A stretch of 20,447 bases of DNA from Candidatus Poseidoniaceae archaeon (GTDB taxonomy: Archaea > Thermoplasmatota > Poseidoniia > Poseidoniales > Poseidoniaceae): positions 1 to 20,447 of the forward strand of contig CASICT010000041.1 of NCBI GenBank assembly GCA_949373265.1. Direction: 5' to 3'. Under the pieces are notes generated by a model, which saw only the letters and a program-made list of their open reading frames with translations, searched no databases and was not told the origin of the DNA. Shown here piece after piece: positions 12,749-20,319 of this stretch. A program made the position numbers and the translations under genes. Each line of letters starts with the position of its first letter. Position 1 is the first letter of the stretch.

Positions 12749-15280
12749 TTATTTATTCAAATCAGCGTGTTTAGGGATGTCTTTACCATTGCCTTTGAGA
12801 ATCGCAGACATACTCTTTTCACCAGCGAAAAGACAAACTATCCAGAACAAAAATACAATCGAGGAAAATCCAGTCATGATTAGTACCTGTGGCCTGAATA
12901 TAGTGAACCACATATTCGACATATTTGTGGTGAACATGAATGATAACATGAGTAGTGCAGGAAATAGACTGAATCCAGCCTTACTCCAAGCATTAACAAT
13001 CATAGTGCAAGAAATGAACAGGGGCGTCGCTACCATAAGGGTCATCCAGTACATTGGGGGGTCGATTCTAGCTCCAAAGAATCCACCTGATACCATTATT
13101 TTTGTCGGATTAAATTCAATTAATCCCATAGGGGTTAATAATGAATAATTTGTCCAAATTATGCATAGCAATATCCAAGGGATTAAAGCAAGTACAACTT
13201 GTCTACATGATTCTGAAAATGCGTTATCTGATTCATCCTTAAGCCAAGATAGGTGTTCCTCTACTACCACTGGTATCGACCTGATTAGGAGTAAAGTTAT
13301 CATTGCAGGCCAGCATCCCCATGTTGGTATTATGAATCCTAATGCAAACAATTCAGACCATTTTGCTCTAAATGGAGATTGGATACCCTTTGAATGGTCT
13401 TTACGATTAAGAATCATTTGCGTTAAACAAAATATCAATCCTACAATGATTATTCTGTCTAGCCAGGAATTTCCAATCGAATGTAATACGATCACCCATA
13501 TGAGTGGGGCTGCAAACAATAACCATTTCCAATTCTTTTCTTTGAAATAAATACGATCTGCAATAAATGTGAAAATTAATACAAGTATTGTGGCAGATAT
13601 GTAATTGTGAGTCATGAATTGGCTTACTACCTGTTGCCATAATTTATAGAAGAAGTCCATTTCAATTGCATCCTGAATTGACGTCCCTGTGATCCGTTTA
13701 GAGTAGTAGTTGAACATACTCCAAGAACTAATCATAATGATGGTTGTAAATGCCACTAGGCTGAATTTATCACTTTCAGGCTTACGGTTTTTCCAGAAAT
13801 AAATCAGTAGTGCAACACCCATTACTAAAATCGTAGGTGCCAATCGACTATCTGGTTGCCAAATGACTACTGCCATCGCTAAATAAGGAGACCACCAAGG
13901 GAGTTTGAAGAGAATCGAATTTTTCTGTTTTTGTAAAAACACATTCCAAAATGCGATGCTGACTACAAATATTACGGAAAGAATACCGAATGATTTCCTC
14001 AACCATTTACCAGACCACATAGGTAGGTCTGAGTCATAGAACCAGACATAATGAGTCCAAACCATTACAGTATATCCTAAACATATAGCTACGAATGGAA
14101 TTGTATTAGGTTTGACTAATTCTTTCCCCCTTCCAACGTAGAATACTAAACCCAAAATGAGGGCTAGGGGGACTATTGAAGAAATTAAATCGAGAACTTT
14201 AGCCGATTGTGTTGTGGAAGGTAGTGATTCCCAATCAATGACTTCCGAACTAACATCTTCAGCGTATGGGTAGCCATTTTCTTCGAGCCATTGTTGTCGC
14301 AAAACCTGGGCATCCCAATTCCATTGTTCGATTGTATTTTTTTCTGATAATGGTAAATTTAGTAGGTCAACTGGTATTCTAGAGTCTGCTGAAATTGGGA
14401 ATGGGAGGTCTAGCAGTACCAGGGGTAGGGATGCAATGTCTCTTTGAACAATATCTTCAGTTGCACCGGATTTAATTCCTGCTCCATATAGCAGCATGTT
14501 AACATGCATAGCGGACTCTCCTGTACTGATGGCATGTCCACCTGATTGAGACATACCATGGTCTGCAGTAATCATCAGAGTCCAGTTTTCGGGTAAATTT
14601 TGTTTTATTTGTTCAAGTTGGTTATCCAAATGAAGCATTTTATTTTTATATTCAATACTATTTGTTCCAAAAATGTGCCCTACGTGATCAGTACCACCTA
14701 GGTGGGCGACCATAAGGTCGTGCGATTGTGTAATGAGCCATTTATTTACATTTGAAATAATCTCATCATCTGCCCCATATATGTCGCTGAATCCAGAATC
14801 AAATACAGTGTCATGGTCAAATCTGCTATCGGTGAATAGATTACTCCAAACATAGAATCCAGTGAAAGCAACACTCATGTTTTTTTCAAGAGCGTAATGA
14901 AAAGCATCATCCTTGCCTTCATATTGTATTTCCCAATTTCTCATGGCATCAATAGGTGATGCGTATATCCCAGTCGACATTTCTTTTGTACAGGGCCCAG
15001 TCAGAGTTATTTCACTTGTCGAAACATTTGCTTTAGCGCCAAAATCAGTCCAATTTGCTAGAGTTGGCATCAATTCAGGGTTGTCCATGACATATGCTGG
15101 CAGGCCATCTAGCACGATTAGTAATACTCCATCTGAAATCCTGTCATGAGATTCAGGAGGCTCTACTGAAACACCAGTTGGGTATTCTGGTCCTTCAAAT
15201 ATATTGATGCCAGTAAATACAATTGGAATCAATGAAGGTAACAAGATTGCCAACACTAAATGCTTCTTAGAAAAAATCAA
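12749..15280 (-). CDS. Membrane alkaline-phosphatase-superfamily protein resembling GPI ethanolamine-phosphate transferase (PIG-O/PIG-N-like)
   Basis: 843 residues. An N-terminal signal-anchor (~7-28) is followed by an extracytoplasmic metal-dependent phosphotransferase domain (~50-345) and then about 14 hydrophobic helices (~370-835). Superfamily metal ligands are visible: LLIVLDGL with Asp58, a Thr nucleophile candidate in ITLTGPCT (Thr92/94), GGTDHVGH (Asp198, His202), ITADHGMS (Asp240, His241) and GGHAIS (His249). The order and spacing of DHVGH, then a KMLHLDNQLEQI helix, then DHGM, resemble PIG-O and PIG-N, which have the same catalytic-domain-plus-many-helices layout. Those enzymes add phosphoethanolamine to GPI mannoses in the ER. 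Here, transfer of a phosphorylated head group to a surface glycan or lipid is inferred. A lipid-linked nucleotide pyrophosphatase or sulfatase-type hydrolase is an alternative. The start is TTG at 15280, supported by GGGAGG seven bases upstream; no earlier in-frame start follows the preceding stop. Confidence 0.8.
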   Translation of the reverse strand: MIFSKKHLVLAILLPSLIPIVFTGINIFEGPEYPTGVSVEPPESHDRISDGVLLIVLDGLPAYVMDNPELMPTLANWTDFGAKANVSTSEITLTGPCTKEMSTGIYASPIDAMRNWEIQYEGKDDAFHYALEKNMSVAFTGFYVWSNLFTDSRFDHDTVFDSGFSDIYGADDEIISNVNKWLITQSHDLMVAHLGGTDHVGHIFGTNSIEYKNKMLHLDNQLEQIKQNLPENWTLMITADHGMSQSGGHAISTGESAMHVNMLLYGAGIKSGATEDIVQRDIASLPLVLLDLPFPISADSRIPVDLLNLPLSEKNTIEQWNWDAQVLRQQWLEENGYPYAEDVSSEVIDWESLPSTTQSAKVLDLISSIVPLALILGLVFYVGRGKELVKPNTIPFVAICLGYTVMVWTHYVWFYDSDLPMWSGKWLRKSFGILSVIFVVSIAFWNVFLQKQKNSILFKLPWWSPYLAMAVVIWQPDSRLAPTILVMGVALLIYFWKNRKPESDKFSLVAFTTIIMISSWSMFNYYSKRITGTSIQDAIEMDFFYKLWQQVVSQFMTHNYISATILVLIFTFIADRIYFKEKNWKWLLFAAPLIWVIVLHSIGNSWLDRIIIVGLIFCLTQMILNRKDHSKGIQSPFRAKWSELFALGFIIPTWGCWPAMITLLLIRSIPVVVEEHLSWLKDESDNAFSESCRQVVLALIPWILLCIIWTNYSLLTPMGLIEFNPTKIMVSGGFFGARIDPPMYWMTLMVATPLFISCTMIVNAWSKAGFSLFPALLMLSFMFTTNMSNMWFTIFRPQVLIMTGFSSIVFLFWIVCLFAGEKSMSAILKGNGKDIPKHADLNK

Positions 15281-15287
15281 ACACTCG

Positions 15288-15293
15288 CCTCCC
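15288..15293 (-). promoter_or_regulatory. Shine-Dalgarno site for the TTG-started phosphotransferase-like gene
   Basis: GGGAGG on the minus strand lies seven bases upstream of the TTG at 15280. An in-frame TAG lies just before it, so this TTG is the first possible start. Confidence 0.7.
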
Positions 15294-15318
15294 TAAACCC
15301 TCGTCTCTAGATTGCTCT

Positions 15319-15329
15319 CAAATATATAT
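15319..15329 (-). promoter_or_regulatory. Putative TATA box for the minus-strand phosphotransferase/pheS run
   Basis: ATATATATTTG on the minus strand sits about 45 bases before the TTG start at 15280. Archaeal spacing predicts transcription start near 15298, so the short leader would just include the GGGAGG at 15288-15293. It also lies directly downstream of tRNA-Thr on the same strand. Confidence 0.5.
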
Positions 15330-15358
15330 CGCCTACTAATACGACATGAGTTACTTAA

Positions 15359-15434
15359 TGGAGCCAACGGAGGGACTCGAACCCCCGACCGTCGGATTAC
15401 AAATCCGAAGCACTACCAGCTATGCTACGTTGGC
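15359..15434 (-). tRNA. tRNA-Thr (TGT anticodon), CCA encoded
   Basis: Read on the minus strand from 15434. The acceptor stem is GCCAACG with CGTTGGC, the D stem GCAT/GTGC with a GG-bearing loop, and the anticodon stem TCGGA/TCCGA around loop TTTGTAA, giving anticodon TGT for ACA codons. The variable region is CGGTC. The T stem is GGGGG/CCCTC around TTCGAGT. The discriminator is T, as usual for archaeal tRNA-Thr, and CCA is encoded at 15361-15359. No intron. The total of 76 bases is standard. Confidence 0.95.
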
Positions 15435-15477
15435 GTATACCGGCCGAGACACATTTGCTTCATGAATGCGTCGGCAG

Positions 15478-15487
15478 TACAATATCC
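15478..15487 (+). promoter_or_regulatory. Putative TATA box for the aminotransferase gene
   Basis: TACAATATCC is centred about 26 bases before the ATG at 15508, the spacing expected for a leaderless archaeal transcript. No Shine-Dalgarno sequence precedes the ATG, consistent with leaderless initiation. Confidence 0.45.
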
Positions 15488-15507
15488 TCTAACATGGTGC
15501 GAACTAT

Positions 15508-16794
15508 ATGGCTGGAGAGCATGTGCTGAACGCTGCAGGCGCTGCAAAGCAAGGCAGTGACACCATCTTCAGTTGGTGGGCCAGATACCAAAATGCAAAG
15601 TCCGAAGGACGTGATGCTGTCAATGGAACAATCGGGGCTTTGCTTGAAGATGATGGCAACTTAGCGATTAACAAAGTGGTGGATGCTGCAGTTAGGGCAG
15701 CACCAGAATTAGAGATATCCGCTTACGCTCCTCTTGCAGGCCTTCCTGCTTTCCTAGATTTGTCAAAAACTCTAGCCCTCGGTGATGCGAGAACATCATT
15801 CGAAGAATTAGGATTCCACTTAACCTCAACAGCAACTCCAGGTGGTAGTGGAGCCCTTTTCTTGGCAGCCAACAATTTGTTAGAACGTGGTCAAACCGCT
15901 CTTTTACGAGATAGGCATTGGGGGCCATTCTATGGTTTCCTCCAGAACAATGGGCTCGATTTTACCACCTGGCCATTACTACCTCCTAACGGACACGACT
16001 TACATCCATATTTCGCAGACAAAGAGTTCGAAGAGAGTCTTGAAAATTTATGTTCAAGTCAAGACAAAATAATGGTTTGGCTAAACGACCCCGCACATAA
16101 CCCAACAGGACTTTCAATCGGGGAAGAAGGTCGTGCTGCTTGTTTATCGACGTTTGTTGCATCTGCCTTGAAAAACGAAAGTATAGGTCATACTTTACTG
16201 ATTGATTCTGCATACTCTTTGTACGCGGAACAACCCCATGCTTGGGCCGAAACCATTCTTGATGCGGTAGAGTCAGGAATGCTATGGCCAGAAAATCTGC
16301 TAATCTGTTTTGCAATCTCACTATCAAAGTCTCATACTATTTATGGATTAAGAACAGGGGCACTGGTCAGTATTCATCCAGAGAAAGAAGTTATCGATCG
16401 AATTAGCACAGTGATGAGCGTTACAGGGCGGCAAACTTGGAGCGCTGCACCAAGAATAGCACAATATTGTGTAAGTGAAATGCACTCTTCTGAAGAAGGG
16501 GGTAGTGCGTGGGGCATCGAGAGAGACCGATTGAAACAACTTCTCGACGACAGAAGAACTAATTTGAAGTCAGAATGCCAAAAGCTTGGAGTTCCTATTA
16601 ACCCAACAATGGATGGCTTCTTTGCTTGGATTGAAACAGATGACCCACTAACCATTGCGGAGTCGTGCGCTGAAATGGACGTATATCTAGTGCCGCTCAC
16701 AGGCGGTGTGAGAATTGGTCTGTGTGCACTTTCATCTAAGGATATGAAGAAAGTTGCAGAGGCTTTGGCAAATGCATTCGGGTTGATTGAATGA
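15508..16794 (+). CDS. Class I (aspartate/aromatic-type) aminotransferase, PLP-dependent
   Basis: 428 residues, fold-type I PLP enzyme close to the AspC/TyrB branch. Family marks are YAPLAGLPAF (73-82), TATPGGSGAL (108-117, cofactor phosphate region), NDPAHNPTG (193-201, like AspC 'CCHNPTG'), DSAY (233-236, cofactor N1 Asp and O3' Tyr) and SLSKSHTIYGLR. In the last, Lys274 is the Schiff-base lysine and Arg282 follows eight residues on, as in AspC K258/R266. A late VRIGLCAL likely holds the substrate carboxylate-binding Arg. It transfers amino groups between an amino acid and 2-oxoglutarate or oxaloacetate. Aspartate versus aromatic substrate cannot be decided from sequence alone. Its stop overlaps the start of the next gene (ATGA), indicating coupling. 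Confidence 0.88.
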   Translation: MAGEHVLNAAGAAKQGSDTIFSWWARYQNAKSEGRDAVNGTIGALLEDDGNLAINKVVDAAVRAAPELEISAYAPLAGLPAFLDLSKTLALGDARTSFEELGFHLTSTATPGGSGALFLAANNLLERGQTALLRDRHWGPFYGFLQNNGLDFTTWPLLPPNGHDLHPYFADKEFEESLENLCSSQDKIMVWLNDPAHNPTGLSIGEEGRAACLSTFVASALKNESIGHTLLIDSAYSLYAEQPHAWAETILDAVESGMLWPENLLICFAISLSKSHTIYGLRTGALVSIHPEKEVIDRISTVMSVTGRQTWSAAPRIAQYCVSEMHSSEEGGSAWGIERDRLKQLLDDRRTNLKSECQKLGVPINPTMDGFFAWIETDDPLTIAESCAEMDVYLVPLTGGVRIGLCALSSKDMKKVAEALANAFGLIE

Positions 16795-17168
16795 AGAATA
16801 AGCGGGAAAACTTCCTGATTTCAGGCATTGTATTAATCGTTCTAGGTGCAATGATGTCATTGGCTGTCAACATCATGGTGGGCGGAATAATGGGATTAAG
16901 TGGTATAATTTGTTTTATCATCGGTATGTCTGTTCCAACAGATATGAGGCTAAGTCCTGAAGCGGTGGCTGGGTGGAAACCATCGATGGAACTTCTTCCA
17001 GATGCAGGCCGGTTCATGTATCGTGTCGACGTCACTTTAGATAAGCCGATTAATTCAACTGTACTTTGTGGACCATGTGGTAATTTAGAATCTTTAGATG
17101 GGCCTAAGCCATCAGAATATACCTGTCCCGCTTGTAGTAGACAACTATGGTCTTTGGAAGAAGAGTAG
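16791..17168 (+). CDS. Hypothetical membrane protein with C-terminal zinc ribbon
   Basis: 125 residues. Two hydrophobic helices (~8-28 and 30-47) form a hairpin, followed by a linker and a four-cysteine zinc-ribbon-like knuckle pair: Cys93-Gly-Pro-Cys96 and Cys112-Pro-Ala-Cys115. The ribbon is predicted to be cytoplasmic. The ATG overlaps the aminotransferase stop by 4 bases (ATGA), so the two are translated together. Family not recognised. A scaffold or rubredoxin-like regulator is possible, but the sequence shows no more. Confidence 0.8.
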   Translation: MKNKRENFLISGIVLIVLGAMMSLAVNIMVGGIMGLSGIICFIIGMSVPTDMRLSPEAVAGWKPSMELLPDAGRFMYRVDVTLDKPINSTVLCGPCGNLESLDGPKPSEYTCPACSRQLWSLEEE

Positions 17169-17223
17169 TTGTGTGCTTTATCATAACGCAAGCCTCATCA
17201 CGGTAGGTCTACTCGCAAGCAAC

Positions 17224-18090
17224 ATGACAGCAACTCGTTTGGATGGTAAGGCTTGTGCTGCTGATTTAGAAGAGAAACTAAAATTACGAATATCAAATTG
17301 TGATGTTCAACCACATCTGGCGGTAATTATCGTTGGTGATGACCCTGCATCCCATGTTTATGTACGTAACAAAATTCGTTCTTGTGAAAGGTTAGGAATA
17401 AAATCGACACATGTCGAATTAACCGCTGATGCTTCCGAGGATGAAGTAATCAAAACAATACACTCGCTGAATGCAGATGACAGTTTGCATGGAATACTCA
17501 TCCAATCACCTTTACCTTCACACATGGATGAAGGTTCACTGACCGATTTAATCGACCCAAGAAAAGACGTGGATGGCTTTCATCCAGTCAATTTAGGAAG
17601 AATCGTTCAAGGTCGCCTTGATGGTATGATTCCATGTACTCCTGCTGGAGTGATGGAGATGCTTAGGTGGGCAGAGGTTGAAATGTCAGGGAAAAAGGCT
17701 GTAGTTATCGGTCGTTCATTCAATGTAGGAATGCCACAAGCCCTCCTATTGGCTGCTAAAGGAGCGGATGCTACAGTTACAATAGTTCACTCTAGAACAA
17801 AGGATGCAAAGGCTGAATGTTTGGCAGCGGATATTGTTATAGCGGCGGTTGGTAGACCTGAAATGGTAATGTCAGATTGGATTAAACCAGGCGCGATAGT
17901 CGTTGATGTTGGAATTAATAGAATTGACGATTCCAGTCGCGAGCGAGGATGGCGATTAGCAGGTGATGTTCATCCAGATGTAGGAGATGTGGCTTCACTT
18001 ATGTCACCGGTTCCTGGTGGGGTTGGACCAATGACTGTTGCTATGTTAATGGCAAATACGGTTACAGCCGCAGAAAGCCAACATTCTTGA
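17224..18090 (+). CDS. folD: Bifunctional methylenetetrahydrofolate dehydrogenase/cyclohydrolase
   Basis: Interconverts 5,10-methylene-, methenyl- and 10-formyl-tetrahydrofolate with NAD(P), supplying one-carbon units in the cytoplasm. 288 residues, normal length. Family marks are GDDPASHVYVRNKIRSC (38-54) with catalytic Lys50, then IQSPLPSHM and DPRKDVDGFHPVNLGRI with the folate-site Asp. PCTPAGVMEML follows, then the Rossmann segment AVVIGRSFNVGMP, and the C-terminal signature PVPGGVGPMTVAMLMANT. The frame opens at 17098 inside the preceding gene, but the first 42 residues are unlike FolD, so the ATG at 17224 (MTATRLDGK) is the start. A CTTTATCATAAC stretch at 17176-17187 could be a TATA box. 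It uses tetrahydrofolate rather than tetrahydromethanopterin chemistry, consistent with a non-methanogenic heterotroph. Confidence 0.96.
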   Translation: MTATRLDGKACAADLEEKLKLRISNCDVQPHLAVIIVGDDPASHVYVRNKIRSCERLGIKSTHVELTADASEDEVIKTIHSLNADDSLHGILIQSPLPSHMDEGSLTDLIDPRKDVDGFHPVNLGRIVQGRLDGMIPCTPAGVMEMLRWAEVEMSGKKAVVIGRSFNVGMPQALLLAAKGADATVTIVHSRTKDAKAECLAADIVIAAVGRPEMVMSDWIKPGAIVVDVGINRIDDSSRERGWRLAGDVHPDVGDVASLMSPVPGGVGPMTVAMLMANTVTAAESQHS

Positions 18091-18113
18091 GTTCGGCTCT
18101 CTAGTCGGTACAC

Positions 18114-18764
18114 ATGGACCCAAGGCACCCTAAGCTCGTCTTCGCAGCGAATACGGTTGCGTTAGTCCTTACCATCGGCTTATTAGTTTCAGCATTCTTG
18201 CCAATTGGTACACCGCGCGGATGGGGTCAACCTGAAACGATTCTAACTATTCTTACAGTTGCATGCTTTGCTATCTCTTGGTGGGCGAAAAAGGAACATG
18301 ATATTCCTGTAGTGCATATGCACGGTGGTTCATTTGATCAATACGAGGCAATGGAAGATTTGCCAACGATGGTTAGTTTGGATAACGCTAACGATTTAGT
18401 AAATCCAAATACGGCCGCAGTAATAGCATCGATTATTGGCACTGAATCGACTCAACAAGTTTCAGCAGTTGCAAATGCAATAGATACTCTTTCGAGTGGC
18501 GAGATTGGGGAAAGTGCTGCTGCGGCCATTGCTCACAACGATGTTGATCATGCAAAAGTGCATCTCGAAACCGCAGATTCAAGGGTTTTCCAAACCACTG
18601 GAATAGTTTCGGTTCCATTGCCTTCAATGCCAGCACTAGAACTACCCGATTTACCGGCAGTTGCAGATTTACCCGAAATGCCAGACCTTGATGATTTGTT
18701 AAATGAAGATGAAAATCAATCGGCTCCTCCTCCTCTCGACTTACCCGAACTACCTGATTTCTGA
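18114..18764 (+). CDS. Hypothetical two-helix membrane protein with Leu-Pro-acidic repeat tail
   Basis: 216 residues, family not recognised. Helices lie at ~8-30 and ~42-58, followed by a long soluble part. Residues 98-155 are Ala-rich and probably helical. The C-terminus from ~168 is a low-complexity repeat of Leu-Pro-(Asp/Glu)-(Leu/Met)-Pro units (ELPDLP, DLPEMP, DLPELPDF), likely an extended cytoplasmic docking tail. The gene starts 23 bases after folD and ends 9 bases before the PHP gene, so these three may form one operon. Confidence 0.75.
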   Translation: MDPRHPKLVFAANTVALVLTIGLLVSAFLPIGTPRGWGQPETILTILTVACFAISWWAKKEHDIPVVHMHGGSFDQYEAMEDLPTMVSLDNANDLVNPNTAAVIASIIGTESTQQVSAVANAIDTLSSGEIGESAAAAIAHNDVDHAKVHLETADSRVFQTTGIVSVPLPSMPALELPDLPAVADLPEMPDLDDLLNEDENQSAPPPLDLPELPDF

Positions 18765-18773
18765 GTGATTTAG

Positions 18774-19598
18774 ATGTGGACTGAATGTGTAGATTTACAT
18801 AGCCACTCATGGCATAGCGATGGCCTTTGGTCTCCTAGTGAGATGGCGAAAAGAGCGTTTGATTCAGGTGTTCGGGTTTGGTCTTTAACAGACCATGACA
18901 CCAATACTGGTTGGCCTGAAGCATCCGAAGCCTGTGAAGAACTTGGAATGAAATTTATTCCTGGTGTTGAAATTACTTGTGAAGTAGAGATGAAAAGTGA
19001 AACTCGTAATCCCACATCTTGGCATTTGTTAGCATACTTTCCAGACGGTGCCTCTGAAGAGTTCTCAAATTGGCTAACCGACCTAAGTGAAGCAAGGGTT
19101 CCTAGAATGAAATTGATGTTGGCTGCTCTAAAGGAACACGGTCATGACATTTCGATTGAAGATGTGTCAAAACATGCTGAAGGTTCACTCGGAAGGCCTC
19201 ACCTCGCTCGTGCAATGATTGAGAAAGGGATAGTTGAATCAGTCCAAGAAGCATTTGATGAATGGATTGGAGATTCAGGTCCTGCTTTTAGAGAGCGACC
19301 TTTACCCACTATTGCAGAAGCAGTATTGTCAGTCCAACAAGCAGGAGGAATCACATCATTAGCTCATCCCACATACTATGGAATAAATACAGAAGTACTC
19401 ATTCCCGTATTGCTCAAATTGGGAGTTGATTGCATAGAAGCAATGCATAATTCTCATCCTGATTCATATCGCTTGGAATTGATGCAGCAAGGAATGCCTA
19501 TCACGGTTGGTGGAGATTCACATGGGACGGAGAGGCGCCCCTCTCCTGGACGTATGGTTGTGCCAATTAAGCATCTACACCCTTGCTTCCACCCATGA
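18774..19598 (+). CDS. PHP-domain metal-dependent phosphoesterase (RNase AM/YciV-like)
   Basis: 274 residues, full length for the stand-alone PHP family. Metal ligands of the TIM-barrel fold are visible: DLHSHSWHSDG (His9, His11, Asp16), SLTDHDT (Asp40, His41), PGVEI (Glu66), the inserted helical segment ending GRPHLARAMIEKGI, SLAHP and VGGDSHG (Asp248, His250). Closest well-known relatives hydrolyse 5'-phosphorylated oligonucleotides, pAp or nucleoside 3',5'-bisphosphates. The exact substrate is not determinable here. The start is 9 bases after the previous stop. The 3' end overlaps convergent tatC by 32 bases, so the last ~10 codons are read on both strands. Confidence 0.88.
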   Translation: MWTECVDLHSHSWHSDGLWSPSEMAKRAFDSGVRVWSLTDHDTNTGWPEASEACEELGMKFIPGVEITCEVEMKSETRNPTSWHLLAYFPDGASEEFSNWLTDLSEARVPRMKLMLAALKEHGHDISIEDVSKHAEGSLGRPHLARAMIEKGIVESVQEAFDEWIGDSGPAFRERPLPTIAEAVLSVQQAGGITSLAHPTYYGINTEVLIPVLLKLGVDCIEAMHNSHPDSYRLELMQQGMPITVGGDSHGTERRPSPGRMVVPIKHLHPCFHP

Positions 19599-20319
19599 AT
19601 CCATCCCAGATTATGGCCGCCTCAAACAGTAAGATAATTGGTATTGATACTAAGAAAAGTGATAGAGGGTCTGGTGGTGAAAATGCCGCACCCAGAACAA
19701 ATGTCGTAAACCATATGTGCCTTCTGTAAGATAGTAATGTTACTCTATCAATCGCTCCACTTTCTAAAGATAACAGTGTGATAAGTGGGGCTTGAAATCC
19801 GATTGCGCAGGCTAGGCAGAGGCTAACGATAAATCCAACAAAGGAAGATAACCGCCATTCGGTAGAAAGTCCAGCAGCCTGGGCGTCAGTAGCCAAATAT
19901 TCCAGTAGCATTGGAGTAAGTAAATACCAAGAATATAGTAGGCCAGATATTGCTAGAATAGTTGCTGCTATGGTTGCTATGACAATCATTTTTGCCGGTT
20001 TTGGAGTTTTTGAAGCCACCCCACTTTTCCAAGCACCATCTATAATCAGAGCTAGAATTGCTAGGCCTGCACCGAGCCATGCTCCCACTCGAACCTGTAT
20101 CATTATGAATTCAACCGGTGTTAGTACAATGATATTGACATCATCAGGCAGTATTCCTGCATTAAGTAGCCAATCCACAACTTCGTGTGCGATTGGAATT
20201 CCCAGTGTTAAACCGATTAAGAATAGTACAACAATCAACTTCATTCGGCTTCTAATATGAACTGAAATCTTGTCTAATAGATTCCTAATTTCAGGATCGA
20301 TTAGAGGTAGTTCGCTCAT
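19567..20319 (-). CDS. tatC: Twin-arginine translocase TatC-family protein, divergent at receptor-site residues
   Basis: 250 residues with six hydrophobic segments in TatC spacing. TatC marks are the amphipathic N-terminus ending HIRSRMK, LTPVEFIMIQVRVG before helix 2, and GFQAPLITLLS. The last loop and helix read FVLGAAFSPPDPLSLFLVSIPIILLFEAAI, matching 'TPPDVFSQ...IP...FE'. TatC is the receptor that binds twin-arginine signal peptides of folded exported proteins. Three residues important in E. coli TatC appear replaced: the Glu15 position by His, the cytoplasmic-loop Glu103 region lacks the usual Glu, and Glu170 is Gln. It follows immediately after another membrane-protein gene whose last codon abuts its ATG (TAG-ATG), suggesting a two-subunit operon. 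The 3' end overlaps the PHP gene. Confidence 0.85.
   Translation of the reverse strand: MSELPLIDPEIRNLLDKISVHIRSRMKLIVVLFLIGLTLGIPIAHEVVDWLLNAGILPDDVNIIVLTPVEFIMIQVRVGAWLGAGLAILALIIDGAWKSGVASKTPKPAKMIVIATIAATILAISGLLYSWYLLTPMLLEYLATDAQAAGLSTEWRLSSFVGFIVSLCLACAIGFQAPLITLLSLESGAIDRVTLLSYRRHIWFTTFVLGAAFSPPDPLSLFLVSIPIILLFEAAIIWDGFMGGSKGVDA

Noticed and set aside
13161..13550. Plus-strand 129-codon frame inside the phosphotransferase-like gene
   Set aside because: Shadow of the transmembrane-coding minus strand; no initiation signal or recognisable motif.
15312..15560. Plus-strand 82-codon open frame containing GGTRTPDRRITNP
   Set aside because: Antisense translation of tRNA-Thr, another well-known artefact.
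17098..17223. Upstream extension of folD
   Set aside because: The 42 extra residues are unlike any FolD N-terminus and overlap the zinc-ribbon gene; ATG 17224 fits the family.
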